Of a DNA stretch of 64,000 nucleotides, positions 19,397 to 30,500 are shown piece by piece. The translations under genes and the position numbers were made by a program. The DNA comes from Eudromia elegans (taxonomy: Eukaryota; Chordata; Aves; Tinamiformes; Tinamidae): assembly GCA_003342815.1 (NCBI GenBank), contig PTEX01000024.1, positions 4,229,517-4,293,516 of the forward strand, given 5' to 3'. Numbering within the stretch: position 1 is the stretch's first letter; every line of letters starts with the position of its first letter. The notes below the pieces were generated by a model. That model ran no database searches and was not told the DNA's origin. It worked only from the letters and a program-made list of their open reading frames with translations.

Positions 19397-20370
19397 GCTG
19401 AAATAAACACCAGCTGTCATTAAGTCACCCACTGAAAGAAAGACCAAAATACTGCTTTAACCTTGAAAATATTGATCTTATTTGGGTAACAAACCTGTTA
19501 GTAAAAATTGAGTGCAACTTTTTTATTGTTTGAAGTTTTTGTGTGAATGGAGGAAGCCTGTGAATCATTGAAAGGCCCCAGGTCTTCTCTCTGCAATGCA
19601 GTGGGGCTGTGCTGTGATAGAGCTGTTCAGTACGTGCAGGTGTTCCTGCCTCCCAAGTCTGGATAACGATCAGCTTCTCTCATATTAAGGTCAGGACTAA
19701 TCAGAGTTTGCCATGCCAGAGAGCAGCAGCCTTTAAATAAGCCAGTGCTCTGTGGAGGGAGAAAGTTGTTTAAAACCCTCTCCTGTGAGGCCCCACTGTT
19801 TGCACTGTCCTTAAGCTTAATTTCTGGCTTATAACCTCCCTTTACAACTGACCTGGCAGATCTTGCAAGACTGGTATTTTGCATCTTTCCCACCTTAACC
19901 AAGACTATGTGCTGGCAGCTGATAAGGATGAATCCAACAGACTTTTGCTTTAAGTGGCTGTTCAAGAGTACAAGACAGTGGAGATGAAGAGCAGGGAAAC
20001 GAGAAAAGAAGGTGCAGGTACATAGCTCTGTCCAGGTCTTGTTTGGTGACAGTTGATTCATCACAGGGTCCCTTCTCATGCCCTGATGTGCCTTTTGTTC
20101 TTTTCATTTTCCCTCAGAGTTATTCAGCAGCCCATTTATCTTTAAATGGAGAGACTAGCTATTGGGAAACCAGTTATCGTGCTAGTTAGTCTGTGGTGTT
20201 CTGTATCGATGCGTCCTCTTGTCGTCTTCTGTGCTAAAACCAGGCCCGCTGAGGGCGAACTCCTCCTTCCTCAAGGACTTCAGTTGCTCACAGAACTACT
20301 CGGGTTTCTTTCATGTCCTACTTGTGCAAGTTGCAAATATCAAATTATAGATTTGATTAACTTTGTCATT

Positions 20371-20400
20371 TATATATATGTGTGTATATATGTATATATA
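20371..20400. repeat. TA/TG alternating microsatellite
   Basis: About 30 nt of alternating TATATATG, TGTGTATA and TATGTATATA. It is an imperfect purine-pyrimidine repeat. Confidence 0.8.
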
Positions 20401-23164
20401 GTTTTTTAAAAACTTTGCACACATTTGTTTTCTGTATAAGCATGGAAATTTATTTGTAATACTTAAAGCTTAAAGAAATGGGAAAAAAAATGGCTACAGA
20501 CATAAGGAGAGCCACTTCCCTTAGATATGTTTAAAAAAAAAAAATCTATTGGCCAATAATATTTCCATGTAAATTTTAGGTAAGAAAATAAGAACAAGAT
20601 AGTCAACTCTGGCTACTTGAGATGTCTTATACTTTTTAAGCAACCATGCAGTTTGAACTACAGATAATATTAATCAAATCTTTTTTTTTCCTCCTAAACC
20701 CTTGGCGTATATATAAGTCCTTTATAAATTAAAAGTCTTGTTTTGCTTTAATTTTTATGCAAGAATAAAGAACAAGGATCTGAATAAAGGATGTATGAGA
20801 ATTTTTTTTAACAAACAGATAAAACGTAAAACTGGATTTTAATATGAAAAGGTCAATGGGATTAGGTGAACTGCCCATGCATGTACTAAAATCTTCAATA
20901 ATCTGATATTAGGTATAATAAAATCTTTTGATCTTTTTAAGGTTGGAAGATCAACGGGACGGTTTATGAAAAGTAAAAATAAATTGGGAAACAGTTTTAC
21001 TCTGGAAAGTGTAAGCAAAGGTCAAACTGATTAACTGTGAGGAGATTATTGGAAAACCATTCTTTCCTACTCCAAGAAACAGACTCTATGAGAGGAAAAC
21101 CAATAAAAATCAAATGACTGTCAAACTTGGATTCTCTGATGCAAGGGATATTCACTCACCTGCTTCCAAACTCACATACTTTCCTCCTCTTCCTCCTGTG
21201 GATGCACCTATGCCAAACCTTTACTTAAGTTTTCAACCTTGTTTTCCTCTCTTAGGATCTGCTGTTTACCATATTGTAGATTTTGATTTGGAGAGCTTTA
21301 AGTTTTTGCATCCCTTTCTGCAGGTGGTGGTAAACAAAGCCAAAACAAACAAAACGGTACCTTCCTCAAGTCCACCAGTGAGTCTGGGATGTTTAGGTCA
21401 GGTCCCATGGAGAACAAGTTCCTCAGAATTGGTATTTCTTTCTATTGTGAAACTCTCTTGATTATGAAACTACCTAGAAATTGCATAAAATAAATGTATG
21501 GCGTAAAAGAAATGAAAAGAGGAGGAGTGTAGTTAATCATCTATTTTAGAAGAATTTAATTTCCAATTTCAAAATAACTATACCTGTAGATCACAGCTAA
21601 TGGCTTAAACATAGGATGTGTATTTAAAATAAATCCTGGTCAGATCTTGGCAGTGAGGGCACATGTAACCTTATGAAGGCATTTCAGTGTATATATAGAC
21701 TTGATAGCCGAATGAAAAGTTCTATGTTGAAAACTGATTTTTGCTCTGGATGGATGGTTATAGTGCAGGAGGGTTCATCAGCTCTTAGCTGCTGGACCTT
21801 TTTGAAAATGCAAGGAAATGTGGAAAGAACAAAACAAATAAACAAAGACAACAAATAGCTTTCAGTGGCACAAGGCTCCTGACAGATTTCTTTGTGCCTG
21901 CACAGCTTAGCAGAATAATATTTGATAGAATAAGTGCTTGCAGATTAAAAATGTAGATACCAGAGAAAAAGTGAGCGTGGATTGGCTGTCTATACTAGGC
22001 AGATTCATAAGTGCATTAATTGCTATAAAGGGCTTGTCTCCTGAAATTTTGGGTTTTTTTCTGTTCTATTCTTTTTGCAGTCTGAACTTTAAATAGGAGC
22101 TGATGGGGTTTTTTTTTACCATTGCTGCTCAAGTCAGTATTGTGCACAGTGTACCAAAATAGTTGTTCTCATAAATTTCACTTGTGGGTATAGCATGTGC
22201 CACGGTTTGGTAGACTGTTCATGACTTCTGGAGCATGGGACATAGAAAAACTCAGGGGAAAAAGAAGTTAGGATGGTATGATGATAATGGCAGAAGTGTT
22301 CCTGTTAAAACGGGAATTCAGTGGTCCAATTTACCTACATTGGACAAAATCAGCAAAACAGAATTGGATTCTACAGGATGCAGCAGTTGGGTGGTTTTGT
22401 AAAAAGTCTATCTATGTTCACAGGAGACATGTAGTTACCTTGCCTGAATCATGCACAGGAAGTAGGAACCATCTTCAAAAAGGAACCATGAGTGTTCTCT
22501 TTAAGAACAAGTCTGTTTATCTTAGATGTAAAATCCTGCTATTTCCTATTTTTATGATCATATGAATATGAAAATGTAAGTATACAAAATCAATTTCTCA
22601 AGAATATGACTAGTGTTATTAATTCATTATATCTGATACTTTACCTGGATAAAGTAATGAGATTCAAATTAACATAAACAAATCAATATGACAGGAGCTC
22701 TTTTTTTATTCTCTCCCACTTCTCATAATGTCTAACTCCTCCCAAATTTATTGATTCTTGACGTACTTATGGTGCATGATCAATTCTGCAGTGCTTCTCT
22801 ACAGCTGAAGCTGCCTTACTTGGTCTGGAGTGGGGAATTAATATGTTAAGTCATATGAAATATTTCTGAGCTTGCGGGTTTTTTCAGGCTATTTTTGCTT
22901 CAGAGAACTGCATCTAGAATACTTCTGTCTAACTCTCCTTCTGACGCTGTGCAAAATGTTCTGATTTTCAGAGGAGGTAACATGATTGCTGATCCGTGTA
23001 GGGGACTTGTGGGAATTGAGGCTTTGGGCTTTGCTGACCGTGTTGGACTCCTGAGAACAGCTTAATTCCAAAGAGAGGAATAGAAATAATGAAGTTGTTT
23101 GGAAGGCATGAGAGTTTTCCTCAGAAGATAACCTATCCCGCGCCCAATATAAAGATACCACAAC

Positions 23165-23186
23165 TATTTATTTATTTATTTATTTA
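23165..23186. repeat. (TTTA)n microsatellite
   Basis: About five tandem TTTA units in intron E-F. Confidence 0.85.
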
Positions 23187-24177
23187 CTTATGGAATATTC
23201 AAAGTATAAGTGAAAGATGCCTGGGGAGGGATGAATTATGTCTGTTTAGTAGAACAGAAAGTGCTAATAACAGCAGCAGAGCTATCTTGCTCTTGTGACC
23301 ACTCTGTTCATTCTTCCTTTCAAATACTGTCATTTAAAATGTACTCATAAGTAGCAGTCATTTTTTGGTTGCATGGAGAAGCTCTAGTTCTTAGCAATTT
23401 TTACAAAGAAAGTGTGCAGTATTTTTCACCTTGTGCAGTTTAAATTGCTGAAACAGATTTTGCCCAATCTGGCACATTAGTGGCTGTGAAATAGATGATG
23501 CCTCCTGGCATGTGAAACTTAATGCCTACATCTGTGACTGCTCCCTCCATAACAGAATCCAAACCTGGCAGACTGCATCATATTCAAAAGCCAGCCTTAT
23601 ACTGTATAGTGACCTCCATCATTCCTTTCAGTCACATAAAGTGCAATATTGAAATGTCAGAAACTCCTAATATATCTTTCTGAATACAACAAATACACAA
23701 ACATTAGGTGCATGAAATGGCACAGGGATTTTTTTTTCCTCTAGTAACACTCCTTTATCTGCATATATCATAACCATATTGACAGCAGCATGTGCATTAC
23801 CTTATTAAAAGTGTTTCAGCAAAAATTTTCTTGCTCGTTATCAAGACAGCAGTGAAGAAGGTAAAGAAGCAAAACCTCATAGACGGGCTTTGTGTTGTGG
23901 TTTCAAGGTGGGATTTCTGAAAGAGCTTTGATTTAGATATGATGGTGTTCTGGGTTGGATTGTGCTCTGCAAAATTGTTTATTAAATTTTTCCTGGACCT
24001 TACTATTAATATCTGTGCAGGTTTCAATATTTTATTTAGCTGCTGTCTTCTAATCTGTGTTAGTTAAGTAAAATTATAGTTATTCAGATTGCTGACACAA
24101 GCTAATCATGTTGGCATCCTAGTGTTACAGTGTTTTGCAGCTGCCAAGTTGCTAAAAGTTCACATGTAAATTTGTTT

Positions 24178-24365
24178 TCATAGAATCTCAGAAAAATACA
24201 GATTAGAAGGGGTTGCTGGAGGCCCTATAGTTACCTGTGCTCAAAGGAGGTCCCATTATATTAGCTCAGATTGCTCAGGGCCTTTCAGCTGAGTTCTAAG
24301 CACCTCCAGTGATGGGGATAGATTAAGTTTCTGAGAGGCTGTGTTAGAAAAGTTTACTCTTTCTT
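24178..24365 (-). mobile_element. CR1 LINE 3' end, antisense, old copy
   Basis: On the + strand this begins TCATAGAATCTCAG, the reverse complement of the ATTCTATGA-type 3' terminus of CR1. It continues with the expected antisense landmarks: an AGAAGGGG..GGAGG block, GCTCAG.TTGCTCAGGGCC, CACCTCCAGTGATGGGGA and TTCTGAGAGGCTGTGT. These parallel the CR1 3' region (GGTTGCTCAAAG..., ACTTCCAGGGATGGGGCA...). Divergence is high, so insertion is ancient. The 5' limit is uncertain because the sequence beyond 24365 no longer matches what I remember. Confidence 0.75.
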
Positions 24366-25191
24366 TGTATTCCTTCTTCTGTGAAGGAATTGCACCACTG
24401 GATGCAGTGCATCTTGGGTGCTGCCCAGAGAATTACAGTACGTGCATCTCAATTTGAAATAATACAGACGAAGCAAAGCTTGACTGTGGAGAAAGAGTGA
24501 CAGGGAAGCGTGGGCTTTGGAAAGGAACAGAGCAGAACTAGCAGGTTCAGCACCTTTAAAAAAGAATGAAATGAGTAGAACATAAAAGTTGACCTATTTC
24601 AGGATTTTGGCTTGCTTAAAATTTATCTTTACACCTTTGTCAGGAAGTTTTGGCTTTAGTATGCTCCTGTATAGGATACTGACATTATAAAGATAAGCTC
24701 CGCTTACAAGATTAATTCGGCCTTTGAGATCCTGAAAGATACATATAATTGCTTTGGAAGTAGAGTGCCCGGAGAAACTCTCCTCCTTGCCAGAAGAATG
24801 CTACTGCAGGTGATGCTCCTCTCAGGAGCAACCTCTAATGTTCCTGGCTGAAGTTTCTGAAATCAAGATATCATTTGTAATAATGAGTCATGTCATAACT
24901 TGTGTTCTCCAACATATACTTTTTTACAACTTATTCCTAGAGAAGTAGCATTGAAAGATTATGCGTAAAGCTTACTATGTTGCAAAAATAAAAATGTCAA
25001 GTCAAAATTCAAATAGAAGGAATCTTGAGGGCTGAGGTTTTTTGCCTTTCTTATCCCCTCCCTCCTCTAGAAAGATAGTCTTTTACTACCAGTTAATTTG
25101 ATATGAGGAAGTAAAGAATTTTGAGGTACTACTGAGTTTGAACAGCTTGGACCTGTCCAAAGCAAGGGATGTCCTTGCTTATTAAAAATAA

Positions 25192-25220
25192 ATATATATA
25201 TATATGTATGTATGTATGTA
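25192..25220. repeat. (TA)n(TATG)n compound microsatellite
   Basis: Seven TA units run into about four TATG units in intron E-F. This compound structure is usually polymorphic. Confidence 0.85.
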
Positions 25221-28200
25221 TTTGTGTTGTGCCTTGGAAAGGAGTCTTGCAGCTTTCTTGTGCCAACAGCATTAGCAGTGAAACTTTTTTGGTATTTAGT
25301 GGTTCTCTTCATGACTGGTTTTTAAGGACTCAGTAAGTTCTCTTACGGTAATAACACTACTCTCTAGTTTATGCCTTAGGAGTGATTTGTCCTTTATGGA
25401 TAGTTACCTATTTGGAGTGTGGAACTTTCTGAACATGCTTGTAGGTATCTAAGTGATGGAGCATTTCCAGCCTGTAAAAAGGGCAAGAAGAATAATTTCC
25501 TTAACCAGAGAAAAACTGTGTGTGTTTATATTGTCATATTAGGCAAAAGTTATCTGCACAGACTTCTCTGTTTCAGGATTATGGATGTTTTAATTTCATC
25601 AACTCTAGAAGAGAAAGAAAAGACATGCTTCTGATTTTAGACTTACCAGGCTTTTTTGTTTTGTTTAATTTCTTTTTACTGTCTTACTTGTCAAGTCAAG
25701 CTTGTTACTGGCATTTGGATTTTAGTGCATGTTACACTTTAAATTTAGTCATTTCAGATGACTGTTCTGTTCTCCTGAGAAACTGAGAGTCTTTTCTTAG
25801 TTGGAACTGAAGCTGAACTTGTGTGGTTTGTCTTTTCCAAATAAGTATCAAGCACTATGTCATTTCCTTAACTGTTTCAGATGTATCTGATTTCTTTCAG
25901 TGGCAAGGTAGTGATACGTGAAAATGTCATAAGCCTTTGTAAACATTTCTGTGATACTGCTAGGAACTTTTGAGCCTCCAAGGTTCACAGTTTTGCTTTG
26001 TAGCGTGCAGTCTTCCTTTCCACTACAACAGAAAGGTCTCCTCCTTTTCTCTGTGTGCTGAGAACTGTGTTGCAGTGCAGAGCCTCTGCACATACACACC
26101 TCATTAAACAGTCTCTCAGACTGTCAGATAATTTATGTCTTAAATTGAATGTCTCATTAAACTCAGAGGACACCAGGAGCTACTTAGGGCTGGACTTGTT
26201 CTTATCTTAAAATTGCATTCTGTTTCTACTGGCAAATGGACAGGACAGTGGAATCAATGTGCAATTTCTCTGTCTGTGGTAAAAAGAAGTAGGAGTTTAG
26301 TATGCCCTGTGGAATGGATATGTTTATATTAATGTAACTTGTAGATAACTTCATAGATATGAATGAAAGGTTTTAACTATCATGAAAACTGGATTGGTAT
26401 AGTTAGGTTTCTATGCTTATCAATGTTTTTATGCCTCTTATTCCATTCTTTGAGAGTTATTCCATAGTTTTGGTGGGAAGGAGGCAACCCTGCCTGCTTA
26501 GTTTAAGTGCTATTCTGAACAATATTTTTGAACACATTTTTAAACTGCTTTTTACTTCCTAGTTGCAAAGGTGGATGGATCGTAATATTAACCTATGTTA
26601 ACCTATGTCATATGTTAATCTTAAGCCTTTAGAAAGAATTAGATAGTAAGAGAGCTCACATGAAGTCTAATGGATTGTTGCATACTTCAGTTCTACTTTT
26701 TGTAAAGGAGCATTTCCTCAAATGTAGATTCTGAAATCCTTAACCTTAAAAAAAGAAAAAGAAAGAAAAGTAATATAATGAGGAATTTATTTTTTTAGGA
26801 TTTTGTTTTGGTTTTGTTTAGGTAATACTTGATGTAGCTAACATGGTTATCATAACTTGAAAGGCCATCATTTAAAATGATGAGCTTTGATAAATGTGAT
26901 GATATAATTGCTGTACATTTGCTGAAGAGAGATGATTCGTAGGGGAGAAAAAGTCTAAAATTCTGAAAGGGTGACACATAATTATACTGCTGCCTTGCTT
27001 TAGCACTCAGCATTTGTGTTGGGGTGCAGGGAACCTGCTGGTGAAGAAAACCTGGTGAGAGAAGTACCAAAGCACATGGACACTTAGATGTTTTTGCCCT
27101 TTTTTTCTTTAAAGATAATAATACATATTTATTAGATATAAGATAATAATACATCTCTATTTATATTGGATCATCCTAATATTTAAATAACTCATTATCT
27201 TTTGGATAGACTTACTGTTTTTCCTAAAATTTCACAATACGCAGAGGAGAGGGAGAAAAAGTGAAAAATTACAGTAAATGAAAATATGTAACTCGTAATG
27301 TGCTATTTGTTCAGCATGAATAGTCTGTGTCAGAATGCTTATGCTTTTTGAAACTTACTTAGCATACTTAGGCCTTACTCCTGCCTTACCATGGTAAGAT
27401 GGATAAATGTCTACTTCTGGTGTTTGTAGCAGTTCTGAGTCTGCTTTTTTACCCATCTGTGACCATAAAAACTCATGTAATTTCTTTAAGCTATGGACTG
27501 ACAATTTCTTATTTGAAGTTCTCCTGTGATGTTCTTCAGATGTACTTCTCAATAGCTGTTCTTTATTTTTGTCTAAGCATATTTTAAAAATCAATATATT
27601 TATATGAACAGAGAGGAATGTTTTTTTGTTATACTTAGTAGCCTTGGAAGCTATTTTAGGGGTTTGTCTCATCCATCCTCTCTTGACTGTTCATGTAACC
27701 TCTTGAAAACTTAAAAAGTTTTAAGGTCAACATCTTGCTTTGGCAAGATATTTAAATATATAGTTATTTTTTCTTCTGAAGTTTATTCTAATCTCTTACA
27801 ATAATCTATTGCCCTAGTGTATAGTGAAACTCTGGTTTATAATAAACAGTCCTCAAGTATGTATTAACTCCATTACTTTCCCCCTTTCTTCTCCAGCATT
27901 CACAAGGAATTATGACCAAAGAATGATTGATTTAATGTTTGAGGTAGCTTTTAGCACAGTAGTTTGTTTACAGCAAAGTGCAACAACATGAATGATCATA
28001 GTTTGTCTCTTAGAAACAGTATAGCTGTATTAAGAAAGATTTCTTTTTATGACGAATACCTAAATACAGCATGTAGATAATATAGTATTATATATAGTAT
28101 TATGTATGTGTGCATATCATTTTTCAATACATAGGAGCATATGTTAGGTAATCAGTGATTATAATTCCTGTGTATTTCTTTAGAATTTTTGGATTGCATC

Positions 28201-29310
28201 AGAACCTGATTATTGGACGCGACTATCTATGTTTTCCCTTATGGTCAGAAGACCTGATTCAGATGCTTAGAATTTGTGTTGCAAGGGATGCTACACCGAA
28301 TCAGAGTGTATCATTTCCATTTTCTTTATGGAAGGAGCCTACTAGTCTGCCCCCAACGTGATATTGTACAGTGTTGAAACTTCATTTGTTCTCTGGTGCT
28401 GTTATTGTATTGCTGTGGATATGAAATGCTTAGCTGGGCTTGATGATGGCTAGCATTTGACAATGGCATTTGACATTAACATGAGATTAACAGCTTGTTG
28501 CATTTGCTCTAGTCATTGAACCTTTCTGGGAGTACAGTCTGTGCATCTGCCTTCTCTGAAATAGATGACTGGGATTTATTTTTATTTTTTATTTTTTTAC
28601 ACAGGAGAAATCAATAAAGGGAAAAAAATAAAATGAAAAAAAAAGTCACCTTTCTTAGTAAGATGGCAGTGTACCTTATTTTAAATGACTGTGGATCTCT
28701 TTTTCATAATAAAAGACTGAACAACTAATCAGTTACAAATTTATTTGTGATGAACGGAGCTTCACCTAGTATTTTTGTGGCGGGAATACTGATCAGTCTA
28801 GGTGATAATATTAGCCCTCTACTGAAGTGAAAAAGAATCTACCAGTGTATGAATCTCCAGAAATTAATATTCTCTTAATAAAAATCTCTTGTTAATAGTA
28901 ATTCTGCATGGCAAATCTTCAATTTGGGGAAGTATATATGTTGATTTTCTCATACTCATTTTTTCTCCCCATCTCATAAATACCTGCTCTTATAGGTGAT
29001 TCTTATACATATGTTTTTTCAAGATACTCAATCACCAGCTTTTTCTTACTGCTAAGTAATGGGCTAGTGTGTTAAGCAATTCTTAACAGGGTGAGGAAGC
29101 TTACTCCTTTTTCAGTGTGTTTTCTGATTTGGGGAAAAAGAATGTGGTAACTTGTGACCTGATGATCTGTCCAAGGGTGACAGCAGGAGGACACATTTAG
29201 GGAGAACTTGCAAGTCTCTTCCTAGTTTTTGCAGTTTGTCCCCTTGCAGCAAGACTGGACTGGTAACATTGCAAGTCTCGCAGGCGTACCTGCATATTTC
29301 CTTTGCTTCC

Positions 29311-29379
29311 TGTGTATGGACTAACTGTGTATGGACTAACTGTGTATGGACTAACTGTGTATGGACTAACTGTGTATGA
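29311..29379. repeat. 15-bp minisatellite, four perfect copies plus a partial
   Basis: The unit TGTGTATGGACTAAC occurs exactly at 29311-29325, 29326-29340, 29341-29355 and 29356-29370, followed by TGTGTATGAA. Identity between copies implies recent expansion or continuing homogenisation. Confidence 0.97.
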
Positions 29380-29999
29380 ATTTGTTTAATTCTCCAAACT
29401 TGCTGATGCTCTCTGCTTCCAAAACCACCGCTGTCAGGAGACCCCTGAAAGTTTCCTGAAAGGTCTACTTTTTATCTCTCTCAAGCAAAACTCCTAGCAG
29501 TTTCACTAAGTATGCCCTGCTTCTTGCGTTGCAAGATGTGGTGAAGGTAAGTTCACCACCAGTAACCCTTTTAGCCTCTGCTTACAGAGCATCCCAGGCT
29601 GTTTATGAAGTGGCAGCAGCTGCCACTCTTTGTTCATTTTAGTTGCTCTTTGAGACTTGTACTAATGGTGCTAGACCTCTCGAGAGGCAGAAACCAGACT
29701 GAGTCTGTGGTACTCGAGATGCCGCTTTCTGAGGATTTATGTAGCAGCAAAATGGTGTTCATTGTTGTCTTCTCAAAACGTTTCTGTACGATATCCAACA
29801 TGCTTCTAACCTCTTGGGCTGCCTCTGCATGTTGACTTGAGGGTTTGAGAGCTCTCAGTGGTAAGTTCAAGATCTTTCTTGAGTTGAAACCTGCATTCAC
29901 AAGCCATGTTATGTAGGCAGTTTGGGGTGATTTTCCTTTAAATTCACTGTATAATATTCTTCTATACTGAAACTCCTCTGGCACTTTTTACACACTTAC

Positions 30000-30500
30000 C
30001 CTGTCTTGGGAGGTGGATCTGGGGTTCCTAATCTGCAACATGGCATTTGACAGCCTGAAAAATCATGTCATCTGCAAACTTGAGATTGCACTGTTCATTT
30101 CCTCCTTTAGACCACAGATGAAACTGTGGAGTAAAAGTGGTCTCAGCAACCCCAGGGAACCTCCTGCAAACTTATCTAACCTGAAAAGTTAGGTAAAAGT
30201 TATCACTTATTTGATATCTACAAGAATTCCAGCAGTTCATGAGACAGTTCACTTTACAGAAGATGTGTACAGTTTTGTATAGCCTGTGTTTATCCATGTG
30301 ATACAATTATTATATAATATGTTCTCTTAGCAGATGTAAAAATCATTCTCACCAACTTATAGCTCCTGGCATCCCCTAAAACCTTTTGGTTTTTTGGTAC
30401 AAGGAGTACAAAATTTTTTTGTAATATTCATGGTTTCACACTGGAGTTCTTTCTGGATTTTCTGATAAATTCTGTTAGTGACATTGTTATCATTTGGTGC
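30000..30500 (-). mobile_element. Decayed CR1-type LINE, reverse-transcriptase region, antisense
   Basis: The + strand contains TGTCATCTGCAAACTTGAG, then GCACT, TCC.CCT, AGACCACAGATGAA, a GGTCTCAGCA block and CCCAGGGAACCTCCTG. This is the order seen in the reverse complement of CR1 ORF2 around its FADDT catalytic motif (CAGCAAGTTTGC-GA-GACACC in sense). Further right, a CACCAACTTATAGCTCC match resembles the upstream RT segment. The coding frame is destroyed. The same insertion may extend to either side (perhaps 29.4-31.3 kb), but I cannot show it. Confidence 0.5.
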
